From Dyadobacter diqingensis (GTDB lineage: Bacteria; Bacteroidota; Bacteroidia; Cytophagales; Spirosomataceae): a stretch of 64,000 bases of DNA. The position numbers and the translations under genes were made by a program. This document shows positions 51,481-61,017 of the stretch, one piece after another (position 1 is the first letter of the stretch; the number at the start of each line of letters is the position of its first letter). Below the pieces are notes generated by a model. That model was not told where the DNA came from and did not search any database. It saw nothing but the letters and a program-made list of their open reading frames with translations. The stretch lies in contig NZ_JAMXKF010000008.1 in the NCBI RefSeq assembly GCF_024220585.1, forward strand, positions 291,068 to 355,067, read 5' to 3'.

Positions 51481-52827
51481 ATGGTGCAGAAAAAACTCGT
51501 CGTATTGGGTGGTGGAGAGAGTGGCATTGGGGCGGCAATACTTGCTAAATTAAAAGGGTTCGAAGTTTTTTTGTCGGATCGCAGTCCGATCAGTGAGAAA
51601 TACCGCGAAGTTTTACTTCGTGAAAATATAAATTTTGAAGAAGGACTTCATACGGATTCGCTTATTCTGGATGCGGATGAAGTGGTTAAAAGTCCGGGTA
51701 TTCCCGACAAGGCTCCGATCATCGTGGCACTTGTCTCAAAAGGGATTCCGGTTATATCGGAGATCGAATTTGCGTCCCGTTATACCGATGCGAAACTGAT
51801 TGCGGTGACAGGTAGTAACGGTAAAACAACAACGTCTTTGCTCACCTATCATCTTCTGCGTGAAGCCGGGCTGAATGTTGGTCTTGCCGGAAATATCGGT
51901 GAAAGTTTCGCGTGGCAGGTAGCGGAAAAGAATTTTGATTACTATGTATTGGAAATCAGTAGTTTCCAGTTAGATAATAGTTTTGAGTTCCGTCCGTCCG
52001 TTGCGGTATTGCTGAATATCACGCCCGATCACCTGGACCGGTATGACTATAATTTTCAGAATTATGTCGATTCGAAATTCCGGATTATTCAAAAACAAAC
52101 GGCTGAAGACGATTTTATCTATTTTGAAGACAGCGATGTGATTGTTTCAGAGCTGGAAAAACGGTCTGTTTCTTCGAGGAAATGGGGGATTTCATTAAAA
52201 GATACTTTGGCACAGGGCGGTTATTTAAAAGGGCAAACACTTACAGCCAATAAAGGTGGTGTAAGTTATGTGCAGAATTTTCCAGAATTGCCTATAAAAG
52301 GTCCTCACAATGCGGTTAATGCACTGGCGTCGATATTGGTTGCGCAGTGTGTGGGATTGAGCCCGGAAGCTATAAAAAGCGGTCTGTTATCATTCAAAAA
52401 TGCACCGCACCGTTTGGAGCAGGTGGCTGTAATCGACGAGGTGACTTATGTCAATGATTCGAAGGCGACCAATGTAGATTCTGTTTTTTATGCCCTGGGA
52501 AGTTTCGATCAGCCGATTTTGCTTATCGCCGGTGGTGTGGATAAGGGCAATGATTATAGTCAGATTGAAGAACTTGTTCGCCAAAAGGTAAAAGCGCTGA
52601 TTATCCTGACACCGAAATTCGAGAAACTGAAAGAATATTTTGGCGCCATCGTGCCACAGATTTATGTGACTGAGGATGTTCAGGATGCCGTAAATCAGGC
52701 ACAAAAATGGAGTGCGCCGGGAGACGTTGTATTGCTCTCACCCGCCTGCGCCAGCTTCGACCTGTTTAAGAATTACGAAGACCGAGGTGACAAATTTAAG
52801 CAGGCCGTTATCAATCTAACCAAATAG
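51481..52827 (+). CDS. murD: UDP-MurNAc-L-alanine--D-glutamate ligase
   Basis: A 448-residue Mur ligase that adds D-glutamate to UDP-MurNAc-L-Ala in peptidoglycan precursor synthesis in the cytoplasm. A Rossmann-like N domain (LVVLGGGESGIGAAILA), the ATP loop GSNGKTTTSLL, the central EISSFQLDN and the C-terminal NDSKATNVDS region are all present. It opens the division cluster here. The usual upstream genes (mraY, murE, ftsI) are absent, replaced by mscL. Confidence 0.96.
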   Translation: MVQKKLVVLGGGESGIGAAILAKLKGFEVFLSDRSPISEKYREVLLRENINFEEGLHTDSLILDADEVVKSPGIPDKAPIIVALVSKGIPVISEIEFASRYTDAKLIAVTGSNGKTTTSLLTYHLLREAGLNVGLAGNIGESFAWQVAEKNFDYYVLEISSFQLDNSFEFRPSVAVLLNITPDHLDRYDYNFQNYVDSKFRIIQKQTAEDDFIYFEDSDVIVSELEKRSVSSRKWGISLKDTLAQGGYLKGQTLTANKGGVSYVQNFPELPIKGPHNAVNALASILVAQCVGLSPEAIKSGLLSFKNAPHRLEQVAVIDEVTYVNDSKATNVDSVFYALGSFDQPILLIAGGVDKGNDYSQIEELVRQKVKALIILTPKFEKLKEYFGAIVPQIYVTEDVQDAVNQAQKWSAPGDVVLLSPACASFDLFKNYEDRGDKFKQAVINLTK

Positions 52828-52837
52828 CTGGTTCACC

Positions 52838-53992
52838 ATGGACGCTTTTCAGAAATTGAGGGAAGATACGCAGGCATGGTTCGCGGGCAACCTTAAGGGC
52901 GACCGCTGGATCTGGGGTATCTGTGTGGGGATGTTACTTTCGAGTATCGTGGTGGTATATAGCGCGAGTGTGAAGGACGCGTACAGTTTGAAAAAGGGTG
53001 ATACAGAATATTATCTTTTTAAACATTCTGTGCTGTGCGTACTGTCGCTGCTGATCATGTTCTGGATTCATAAAATCCCGTATATCAAATTTGTTTACGT
53101 AACGCGAATGGCTGTCTGGAGCTCTATTTTGCTCCTCATTTTCGCGATGTTTTTCGGCCGGTCGGTAAACGAGGCGTCGCGGTGGATTGAAATACCCATC
53201 ATCGGGCAACGCTTTCAGCCGTCAGAATGGGCGAAAGTGGCGTTAATTGCACATTTGTCGCTGATTTTAGCCCGGCATATCAAGGGCGGCTGGAATACTC
53301 GGGAGCTTTTCATGGAACCGCTGGCTTTGGTCGGTGTGGTTTGCGGACTGATTTTTACCAGCAATGTTTCGACGGCGATTATGCTTGCCGGAATTTGTTT
53401 TTTGCTGATGTTCGTAGGCAAGGTGCCGATCCACTATCTGTTTTTTACCGCGTTGGGACTGGTTTTTTTCGCGGGTGTTGCGATCCTGCTGAATTCAACG
53501 CAGCGTTCGGGAACAGCACAAAACAGGATCAGTGCTTTTTTGGATAAGGATGTCGTGGTTTATCAGTCGCAGCAATCTTACATGGCGATGGCCCGGGGCG
53601 GATTGTATGGAGAAGGTCCGGCGAAAAGTCGTCAGCGGAGGTTCCTGCCCGAGCCTCAAAAGGATTTTATTTTTGCTGTCGTTGTAGAAGAATACGGAAC
53701 ATTGGGAGGCGTGGCATTGATGATCGCCTACCTCATTTTATTATATCGGGGACTTAAGGCCATTGAAGCGACGAAAAGACCTTTCGGCGGATTGTTATCT
53801 GCCGGGTTAACCTTCGTTGTGGTGAGCCAGGCATTTTCTGCCATGGCGGTAACGGTTGGTTTGGTCCCTGTAACCGGTCAGACGCTTCCTTTTTTCAGTC
53901 AGGGCGGGACATCATTGCTTTTTACAGGTGTGGCAATGGGCATGATCCTCAGTGTAAGCAGAGGTGAAAAAATGGATGAGCAAAAGATTTAA
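52838..53992 (+). CDS. ftsW: SEDS glycosyltransferase FtsW
   Basis: A 384-residue, ten-helix SEDS-family protein. FtsW polymerises septal glycan from lipid II with its partner PBP. Family segments are RWIEIPIIGQRFQPSEWAKVA, VVVEEYGTLGGVALM and VTGQTLPFFSQGGTSLLFTGVAMG, which supply the conserved acidic and loop residues. It could in principle be a RodA, but its place between murD and murG fits FtsW. It starts 10 bp after murD and ends 7 bp before murG. Confidence 0.93.
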   Translation: MDAFQKLREDTQAWFAGNLKGDRWIWGICVGMLLSSIVVVYSASVKDAYSLKKGDTEYYLFKHSVLCVLSLLIMFWIHKIPYIKFVYVTRMAVWSSILLLIFAMFFGRSVNEASRWIEIPIIGQRFQPSEWAKVALIAHLSLILARHIKGGWNTRELFMEPLALVGVVCGLIFTSNVSTAIMLAGICFLLMFVGKVPIHYLFFTALGLVFFAGVAILLNSTQRSGTAQNRISAFLDKDVVVYQSQQSYMAMARGGLYGEGPAKSRQRRFLPEPQKDFIFAVVVEEYGTLGGVALMIAYLILLYRGLKAIEATKRPFGGLLSAGLTFVVVSQAFSAMAVTVGLVPVTGQTLPFFSQGGTSLLFTGVAMGMILSVSRGEKMDEQKI

Positions 53993-53999
53993 AAATTTT

Positions 54000-55097
54000 A
54001 TGTCTAAACGAGTAATCATTAGCGGAGGAGGAACTGGCGGACACATTTATCCGGCCATTGCCATAGCCAACGCCCTTAAGGAAATTGAACCGGGAATTGA
54101 GATCCTTTTTGTAGGTGCCCTTGGTAAAATGGAGATGGAAAAAGTGCCCCGCGCCGGATATAAAATTGTTGGTTTGCCAATTGTGGGTATCAAAAGAGAG
54201 ATTTCTCTGGATAATCTCAGTTTTCCGATAAAGTTGACGAGGAGTTTGTGGAAAGCCAGGTCGGTGATCAAAGATTTCCGGCCGGATGCAGCGGTCGGCG
54301 TGGGTGGTTTTGCCAGCGGTCCTTTGTTGATGATTGCATCGCTGTTAGGCATTCCGACGCTTTTACAGGAGCAAAATTCCTACGCAGGCGTCACCAATAA
54401 ACTTCTGGCTAAAAGGGCCAGTAAAATATGTGTGGCTTATCCGGGAATGGAAGCATTTTTCCCGGGTGAAAAAATCAGGCTTTACGGGAATCCTGTCCGC
54501 AGTGATATCGTTGATGTCAGTTCCAAACGAAAGGAGGCATTGGCACATTTCGGGTTTCAGGAAAACCGGAAAACGCTTTTCGTGATGGGAGGAAGTTTGG
54601 GGGCCAGGTCAATCAATGAAAGTTTGAACGCAGGGCTGGCCAGTCTGGTTGAGGCGGGTTATCAGGTGTTGTGGCAGACTGGAAAAGGTTTTATCAGTAC
54701 TGCGAATGAAACGGTTGCTAACCTGAAATCGGATCAGGTCAAAGCATTTGAGTTTATCTACGAGATGGATCTTGCATATGCCGTAGCCGACGTAGTTGTT
54801 TCGAGAGCAGGCGCATTGTCCGTTTCGGAATTATGTCTGGCGGTAAAGCCTTCGATTCTGATTCCCTTCCCGTTTGCGTCGGAAGATCATCAGACGAAAA
54901 ATGCAATGAATCTGGTGGAACAGGATGCTGCCGTTTTTATCAAGGATGCCAACGCAGCGGAAGAATTGATCCCGGCAGCTTTGAATTTGCTGAGAGACGA
55001 GAAAAAGCAGGAGTCTTTAAAAGCCAATATTCAGAAGCTGGCTAAACCGACGGCGGCATATGATATTGCTGCCGAGGTGCTGAAATTAATCAAGTAG
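54000..55097 (+). CDS. murG: UDP-GlcNAc--lipid I GlcNAc transferase
   Basis: A 365-residue GT-B glycosyltransferase that turns lipid I into lipid II on the cytosolic face of the membrane. The N-terminal glycine loop ISGGGTGGHIYPAIAIANAL and the C-terminal GGSLGARSINE and SRAGALSVSELCLAVKPSILIPFP motifs match MurG. The start is ATG 54000 (MSKRVIISGG); an upstream frame overlaps ftsW and is not used. Confidence 0.96.
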   Translation: MSKRVIISGGGTGGHIYPAIAIANALKEIEPGIEILFVGALGKMEMEKVPRAGYKIVGLPIVGIKREISLDNLSFPIKLTRSLWKARSVIKDFRPDAAVGVGGFASGPLLMIASLLGIPTLLQEQNSYAGVTNKLLAKRASKICVAYPGMEAFFPGEKIRLYGNPVRSDIVDVSSKRKEALAHFGFQENRKTLFVMGGSLGARSINESLNAGLASLVEAGYQVLWQTGKGFISTANETVANLKSDQVKAFEFIYEMDLAYAVADVVVSRAGALSVSELCLAVKPSILIPFPFASEDHQTKNAMNLVEQDAAVFIKDANAAEELIPAALNLLRDEKKQESLKANIQKLAKPTAAYDIAAEVLKLIK

Positions 55098-55142
55098 TGT
55101 TTATCTCATTTTACAAAAAAATATCTTTTATCGCGGCATTTT

Positions 55143-56534
55143 ATGAATAACTGGAAATACATATATTTTGTTGGAATAGGCGGAATTGGCATGAGTGCTT
55201 TGGCCAGATGGTTTAAGGCCAACGCATTTCAGGTGGCCGGGTATGACAAAACCTCGACCCCGCTGGTTCAGAATCTTATTTCTGAGGGAATTCCTGTTAC
55301 CCTTGAAGATGAAATAGAAAGTATTCCCGCAGAATTTATCGCTGATCCTTCGCAGACTTTAATTGTTTACACGCCGGCGGTTCCTGTGCAGCATAAGCAG
55401 ATGAATTATTTCAGGCAGGAAAATTTTATGATCCTGAAAAGATCACAGGTATTAGGTTTGCTTACAAAGAATTTAAAAACAGTTGGTGTTGCAGGAACGC
55501 ATGGAAAAACGACGACATCGTCGCTCGTGGCGCATATCCTGCGTTATTCGGATGTGAATTGTACCGCATTTCTGGGGGGGATTACCCAGAATTATGGCAC
55601 CAATTTGTTGTTAAATGCCCCAACGGAAAATCTCAGTGAAGTGGTATGTGTGGTAGAGGCTGATGAATTTGACCGTTCTTTTCTGACACTCTTCCCGGAA
55701 ATAGCCATCGTCACGTCCACGGATGCTGACCATCTGGATATTTATGGAAAACATGAAGCTGTTCTGGAATCTTTCCGGGAATACGTAAGCCAGATTGATG
55801 AAGACGGTGCATTGTTTATGAAGAAAGGATTGGAACTTGCTTCCAGCACAAAAGCCAGCGTATTTACGTATTCATTGACCGAAGGCGATTATTATGCGGA
55901 CCGGATCAGGATTGAAAATGCGCGATTTGTTTTTGATATCGTTCACCCGGGCGGAGTGATTAAGGATATTGCGATGAAAATTCCGGGATATCACAATATT
56001 GAGAATTCACTGGCCGCAGCGGCGGTTGCTTTGTATCTGGAAGTTTCACCTGAAAATATAAAAGAAGCGCTTGAAAGCTACCGTGGTGTAAAAAGACGTT
56101 TTGAATATCAGGTAGAGTTGCCGGGCAAAGTTTATATTGATGATTATGCGCATCATCCGGCCGAAATTGAGGCATTTTTATCGTCTGTAAGGGCACTTTA
56201 TCCGGGAAGGCATATCACGGGGATTTTTCAGCCCCATTTGTTTACCAGAACAAGGGATTTTGCAGACGGATTTGCAGAGAGTCTCTCGCTGGTTGACAGG
56301 CTGTTACTTTTGGATATCTATCCGGCACGTGAACTGCCGATCGACGGGGTGAATTCTGAAATGGTACTAGAAAAAGTTTCTATATCAGATAAGATTTTGG
56401 TAAGTAAAAAGGAAGTTTTAGACCTTTTACCGAAATTAAATACTGATATTGTAGTAACGATTGGTGCAGGTGACATTGACACCCTGGTAGGGCCTATCAA
56501 AAATATGTTACAAAACCCTTTTAGTAATAATTAG
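55143..56534 (+). CDS. murC: UDP-MurNAc--L-alanine ligase
   Basis: A 463-residue Mur ligase that adds L-alanine, the first amino acid of the stem peptide. Motifs are YFVGIGGIGMSALARWFKA, the ATP loop GTHGKTTTSSLVAHIL, EADEFDRSFL and the C-terminal DDYAHHPAEIEAF. It lies between murG and ftsQ as in most bacteria. Confidence 0.96.
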   Translation: MNNWKYIYFVGIGGIGMSALARWFKANAFQVAGYDKTSTPLVQNLISEGIPVTLEDEIESIPAEFIADPSQTLIVYTPAVPVQHKQMNYFRQENFMILKRSQVLGLLTKNLKTVGVAGTHGKTTTSSLVAHILRYSDVNCTAFLGGITQNYGTNLLLNAPTENLSEVVCVVEADEFDRSFLTLFPEIAIVTSTDADHLDIYGKHEAVLESFREYVSQIDEDGALFMKKGLELASSTKASVFTYSLTEGDYYADRIRIENARFVFDIVHPGGVIKDIAMKIPGYHNIENSLAAAAVALYLEVSPENIKEALESYRGVKRRFEYQVELPGKVYIDDYAHHPAEIEAFLSSVRALYPGRHITGIFQPHLFTRTRDFADGFAESLSLVDRLLLLDIYPARELPIDGVNSEMVLEKVSISDKILVSKKEVLDLLPKLNTDIVVTIGAGDIDTLVGPIKNMLQNPFSNN

Positions 56535-56559
56535 TACCGGCGTTTTTAAAATTACTAAG

Positions 56560-57336
56560 ATGTTACGTAAATTTGACTATTCTTGGCATTTGTTTAAACG
56601 TAGCTTGTGGCTTATTTTGCCAATTGTTGGCATTGGTATGGCTGAAAGTCGCCTTGGTAATCAACGATGTAACAATATTATCATCTCGATCGACGGTGAT
56701 TCGGGGATGCATTTTCTGGATAAAACAGATATCCAGATGCTCCTGACCGAGAATGGAGGTGACCCGTTATTGGGAAGCAGATTACGGGATGTACACCTTT
56801 CGGACCTTGAAAACCGGGTCAGAAAGAACAGGCTTGTAAAAAAATGTCAGGTATTTCGTGACCTTAAGGGTAATATAGTCGTAGAAGTAGAGCAGGAAAA
56901 ACCGCTTGCGCGATGGATCAATACTTCGCAGCATGGTGAGTGGCGTAATACTTCCGGATACTATATTAATGATGAAGGCGTTTTTTTTCCGTTGTCCGAG
57001 AGTTATTCGGCACGGACTCTGTTGGTTTCAGGTCCTTTTTTTAGTAGTCCAAAGCAGCTAAAAACCAAAAAAGGCGAGATGCTGATGGATTTAATCCGTT
57101 TTTTGAATACCAATGAATTCTGGAGTGCACAGGTTGCTGAAATGTATGTTGACAAAGATGGAGAAGTCCAGTTAATGACCGTTTTAGGTGATCAGCGCAT
57201 TGAATTAGGAATGGCAGAGAATTTCGAGCCGAAATTTGAGAAGCTCCGTATTTTTTACGACAGAGTGCTTAGCAAAGATTGGAGCAGATATTCAAAAATT
57301 AGTGTTAAGTTTCAAGATCAAATAGTTTGTGAATAA
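56560..57336 (+). CDS. ftsQ: Cell division protein FtsQ
   Basis: A 258-residue bitopic division protein. A membrane helix lies at about 15-30 (LWLILPIVGIGMAE), followed by a POTRA domain (DKTDIQMLLTENGGDPLLG to VEVEQEKPLARWI) and a beta domain (WRNTSGYYINDEGVFFPLS). It links the cytosolic ring to the septal synthesis machinery. Bacteroidota FtsQ is poorly conserved in sequence; position between murC and ftsA supports the call. Confidence 0.88.
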   Translation: MLRKFDYSWHLFKRSLWLILPIVGIGMAESRLGNQRCNNIIISIDGDSGMHFLDKTDIQMLLTENGGDPLLGSRLRDVHLSDLENRVRKNRLVKKCQVFRDLKGNIVVEVEQEKPLARWINTSQHGEWRNTSGYYINDEGVFFPLSESYSARTLLVSGPFFSSPKQLKTKKGEMLMDLIRFLNTNEFWSAQVAEMYVDKDGEVQLMTVLGDQRIELGMAENFEPKFEKLRIFYDRVLSKDWSRYSKISVKFQDQIVCE

Positions 57337-57351
57337 TAATTCACCATCAAC

Positions 57352-58695
57352 ATGGCACAGGATAATATTGTAGTAGGAGTAGATATTGGAAGCACGAAAA
57401 TTACCGTAGTAGCAGCGCAGGGCACATCAACGGGATCTCGTTTTGACAATATCGAGATTTTAGGATTTAGCGAAGTTCTTGTGCCTGAAGGAGCTGTGAT
57501 TAATGGTTCGGTTGAAAATATAAAACAGGTTGGAAGCGCGATCCGCGAGGCACTTGCCGAAGCGTCGTCACGTTCGGACCTGGATATTGGTATTGTAAAC
57601 GTAAGTTTCAGCGGCACACACGTAAGAGTTACACCACAAAGCGACGGCGTGATCCGTCCTACTTCGTCTACGGGCGATGAGGTGACACAAAGAGATGTTG
57701 ACCAGTTAGTTGATGATATGTACCGGGCAAAAACGGAGGCAAACTATGATGTGCTGCACGTTTTGCCGATGGAATTTGTGGTCGATAATTCGACAGGTGT
57801 GCGTGAACCTGTGGGAAGAACCGGAATTAAGCTGGGCGGGAATTTCTTAATTGTCTCGGCCAATAACCAGTCCATTCAGCGTACACGGAAAAGTTTGCTG
57901 GAAGCAGATCCGCATCTGAAATTTGACAAGATGATTTACGCTCCTCTTGCCACCAGCCTTGCTGTGCTGGACGAAGGAGAAATAAAAGCGGGTATTGCCA
58001 TGGTGGATATCGGAGATCATACAACGGATCTCGTGATTTACCAGGATGGCATCATCCGTCATATTGCCTCGTTCCCGATTGCCGGCAGACATATCACAGC
58101 CGATTTAAGGCTGGGTTGTGGGGTGCAGCCTGAAAATGCTGAAAAGCTGAAAAAGGAACACGGTGTGGCTATTTCGTCAGAAGTGCCGCTTAATATTGAA
58201 GTTTTGGTGAACTTCCTTGCCGGACGTCCGCCAAAGCAGGTTTTGAAGAAAAACGTTGCCCTGATCATAGAGGAAAGGTTAAAGGAAATATCAGCGATGG
58301 TATATGCCGAAATCCTGAAATCGGGTTATGAAGAGCATCTGATTGGCGGAATTGTCCTGACGGGCGGAACGGCCAATATTCCTGATATTGAATTATTGTT
58401 TGAAAAAGTGACCAATATGCCTGTTCGGGTCGGATTACCTGAACGTCTGGCGCATACTGCCAAAGCTGATGCTGTAAGTAATACCTCATTTTCTACTGCG
58501 ATTGGATTAGCCTGGGCTGGTATTAAGTCAATAGATCCGCGAGTAAAATCAATATGCAAACCTCCTGTACATCAAAGTGCCCCGTTAAGAGAAACACCCA
58601 CTAAACCAAAGGAATTGAAAAAAGTGCCAAAAGAAGATGGATCATTTTGGGATCGTATCATTGGCCGCAAAGATGACAGTATAGGAGACTATTGA
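57352..58695 (+). CDS. ftsA: Cell division protein FtsA
   Basis: A 447-residue actin-like ATPase that ties FtsZ filaments to the membrane. The phosphate-1 motif GVDIGSTKITVVAAQ, the SHS2/1C insert (about 85-160), GIAMVDIGDHTTDLVIYQDG and GGIVLTGGTANIPDI are present. The C-terminal tail is long (about 45 residues past the ATPase domain) and ends DRIIGRKDDSIGDY, in place of the usual short amphipathic helix at the very end. It starts 15 bp after ftsQ. Confidence 0.95.
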   Translation: MAQDNIVVGVDIGSTKITVVAAQGTSTGSRFDNIEILGFSEVLVPEGAVINGSVENIKQVGSAIREALAEASSRSDLDIGIVNVSFSGTHVRVTPQSDGVIRPTSSTGDEVTQRDVDQLVDDMYRAKTEANYDVLHVLPMEFVVDNSTGVREPVGRTGIKLGGNFLIVSANNQSIQRTRKSLLEADPHLKFDKMIYAPLATSLAVLDEGEIKAGIAMVDIGDHTTDLVIYQDGIIRHIASFPIAGRHITADLRLGCGVQPENAEKLKKEHGVAISSEVPLNIEVLVNFLAGRPPKQVLKKNVALIIEERLKEISAMVYAEILKSGYEEHLIGGIVLTGGTANIPDIELLFEKVTNMPVRVGLPERLAHTAKADAVSNTSFSTAIGLAWAGIKSIDPRVKSICKPPVHQSAPLRETPTKPKELKKVPKEDGSFWDRIIGRKDDSIGDY

Positions 58696-58738
58696 AATTA
58701 TTTAGGAAGAATTGCACTAATATCAACTACCCCGGACT

Positions 58739-60181
58739 ATGAATAAAAATTTGTTGCACGCTCTAGACCAGGACTACATTGTGAACGAAATCGTAAAAGA
58801 CCCCAATGCAGGCATGACCGAACCAGCCATCATCAAGGTGATAGGCGTGGGAGGCGGAGGAAGCAATGCCGTCAACTACATGTTTGAGAAAAAGATCAAA
58901 GATGTAGAATTCGCCGTTTGTAATACGGACAGGCAGGCGCTTGCCAACAGCCCGGTTCCGGTTAAGATTCAGCTTGGTGCTACTTTAACTCAGGGTTTGG
59001 GAGCAGGGACTGATGCAACGAAGGGAAAGGAAGCGGCTCTTGAAACGATTGAGGAGATCAAAGCATTACTTGGAGGTTCCACGCAAATGGTTTTCATCAC
59101 TGCCGGTATGGGTGGTGGTACTGGAACCGGCGCGGCACCAGTGATCGCGCAGCTTGCAAAAGAAATGGGCAAGCTTACCGTAGCTGTTGTAACGGCACCT
59201 TATACCTGGGAAGGTCTTGACAAGAAAGAGCAAGCCCTTGAGGGTATTGAACAACTGAAGGAATTTAGCGATACCGTTCTGGTAGTGCTTAACGATAAAC
59301 TGGAAGAATTGTATGAAGATATGACATTGACCCAGGCATTCGCCGAGGCCGATGGAATTCTTCTGAATGCAGTAAAAAGTATTTCTGAAATCATCACGAC
59401 AAACGGAAATATCAATACTGACTTTAAAGACGTAGAAAAGGTTCTTAAAAACGCCGGACAGTCTGTAATGGGAACTGCCGAAGCAACGGGTGCTGATCGT
59501 GCCCAGCTGGCGATTAAAGAAGCGCTTGACTCTCCGCTTTTGAATGACCGGGATATCCGTGGTGCAAAACGCATCCTGGTGACTCTTGCGACGAGCAAAA
59601 AGAGAGAGGCTACGATGAAGGAACAACGCGAGATCTGGCGTTATGTCCTTTCTCAGGTTGGTGGAGAAGCAAGAATGTTCAAACTGGGTACGATTACGGA
59701 TGATTCGCTGAGCGATAAACTTCGTGTAACCATCGTTGCCGCGGGTTTTGACAGTATTGAATCACCGATTCCTGGCATTGAACTTAAAAATGGATTTACA
59801 GGAAAAACACAGCCACAAGATATTGTGCCAGTGCCTGAACTTCCGAATATCATTGTACCTCAGGAAGCGCCGACGGTTATATTGACCAAGGAGCTTGAAG
59901 AAAATACAGCAACAGGATCTATTGACCTGATGGTTGACCCGGATGTTCTTGAAATGGAGGACGACCGGTCATACAGCCATGTTTCGTATGTAGAATTTGA
60001 CGAAAGCAACGAATGGTCAAATGAAGAAACTGCGAAAATAGAGGCGATGGTGAAATCTTTTCAGGGCGGTCTGGTAAAATGGGGCGACCTTGAAGGCCCG
60101 GCTTACCGTCGCAGCCATATCGAATTATGGAAAAAACCAGCCATTCCGTCAAGCGAAATGGAACAGCATTGGTTAAAATAA
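58739..60181 (+). CDS. ftsZ: Cell division protein FtsZ
   Basis: A 480-residue tubulin-like GTPase, the main filament of the division ring. The nucleotide motifs are intact: GVGGGGSNAVNYM, and GGGTGTG (residues 125-131). The core ends near 320. A long, acidic linker follows (about 330-450). The usual C-terminal peptide that binds FtsA looks changed: here the tail near the end reads RRSHIELWKKPAIPSSEME, which lacks the common DIPAFLR-type ending but keeps an IELWKKPAIP pattern. It closes the division cluster and has a terminator after it. Confidence 0.97.
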   Translation: MNKNLLHALDQDYIVNEIVKDPNAGMTEPAIIKVIGVGGGGSNAVNYMFEKKIKDVEFAVCNTDRQALANSPVPVKIQLGATLTQGLGAGTDATKGKEAALETIEEIKALLGGSTQMVFITAGMGGGTGTGAAPVIAQLAKEMGKLTVAVVTAPYTWEGLDKKEQALEGIEQLKEFSDTVLVVLNDKLEELYEDMTLTQAFAEADGILLNAVKSISEIITTNGNINTDFKDVEKVLKNAGQSVMGTAEATGADRAQLAIKEALDSPLLNDRDIRGAKRILVTLATSKKREATMKEQREIWRYVLSQVGGEARMFKLGTITDDSLSDKLRVTIVAAGFDSIESPIPGIELKNGFTGKTQPQDIVPVPELPNIIVPQEAPTVILTKELEENTATGSIDLMVDPDVLEMEDDRSYSHVSYVEFDESNEWSNEETAKIEAMVKSFQGGLVKWGDLEGPAYRRSHIELWKKPAIPSSEMEQHWLK

Positions 60182-60189
60182 AAAGACAG

Positions 60190-60215
60190 GGAGCCGTAAG
60201 GCTCCTTCTTTTTTT
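60190..60215 (+). terminator. Terminator after ftsZ
   Basis: GGAGCC (60190-60195) and GGCTCC (60200-60205) with a GTAA loop, followed by TTCTTTTTTT. The T-run touches the stop of the convergent flavin reductase gene. Confidence 0.85.
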
Positions 60216-60753
60216 AGAAACGGATAATTTGTTCCGCCTGAATTTCCAGTAACTCTTTGTATAATGGATTGGTAATCTCGGAATCATGAAAGTGAGCCTG
60301 GATCTGGGCCAGCTTCACCCGAAGTGCTAACGTATTCATACCCAGATAGCTGAAAATGTCATTTAAATGGCTTAAAGCCGTTGCGGCCCCCTGATTATTG
60401 GAAGATAATCCCACAAGTGCCGCTTTTTTATTTGTAAAACTATTGGGATAAGGAAGTCCGTCAATAAAAGCTTTTAAGACGCCGGGATAAGAACCATTGT
60501 ATTCGGGGGCGATGAAAATAAATTTTTCAGCCCCGTCGATATGGCTTCTGAGTTCGTTGAAAGCGCCATTTTTTCCACTGTTTGCATACAATGCGGTAAA
60601 AGTGAAATCATGCGGCAAATCAACCAGGTCCAGTATTGTGCTTGGTGTATCGTATTGATTAAGAAGTCTTTGGTAGTATTCTGCAATGCGTCGTGACATT
60701 GAATTTGGCCGGTTGGTACCAACAATGATCACAATAGAAGTAGTAGCTGCCAT
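60214..60753 (-). CDS. NAD(P)H-dependent FMN reductase family protein
   Basis: A 179-residue flavodoxin-fold protein. The FMN phosphate loop IIVGTNRPNSMSRRIAEYY opens it, and FIAPEYNGSYPGVLKAFIDGLP is the second FMN-binding signature. It probably reduces FMN or quinone-like compounds with NAD(P)H. Alone on this strand, convergent with ftsZ. The true electron acceptor cannot be told. Confidence 0.9.
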   Translation of the reverse strand: MAATTSIVIIVGTNRPNSMSRRIAEYYQRLLNQYDTPSTILDLVDLPHDFTFTALYANSGKNGAFNELRSHIDGAEKFIFIAPEYNGSYPGVLKAFIDGLPYPNSFTNKKAALVGLSSNNQGAATALSHLNDIFSYLGMNTLALRVKLAQIQAHFHDSEITNPLYKELLEIQAEQIIRF

Positions 60754-60906
60754 ACGTTAAAGTACGAATCGAAATTGCTGGATCTGAATTCGTAAGGATG
60801 CTTGATTAATAGAATTAGGCTACAAGATAAAGATATTTTTTATTCGTGCCCAATTTGCCAAAGTAAGGTTAAAACTAATATCGGAGGATGCAATAGTAAG
60901 TGACAC

Positions 60907-60939
60907 TTTGATGATACCAAACATTTATTAGTATATTTG
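60907..60939 (+). promoter_or_regulatory. Promoter of accD
   Basis: TTTG (60907-60910) then a 21-bp spacer and TATATTTG (60932-60939), a full -33/-7 match, about 80 bp upstream of the accD ATG. Confidence 0.68.
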
Positions 60940-61017
60940 ACCCCTAATTTCATCGTGAATAGTAGATAAAAGGTTTGTTTACAGACTATAATCAAAGATA
61001 TTAACCCACTAAATAAT

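Noticed and set aside
59066..59626. Long minus-strand reading frame of 186 residues
   Set aside because: It is antisense to the conserved FtsZ core and has no family features.
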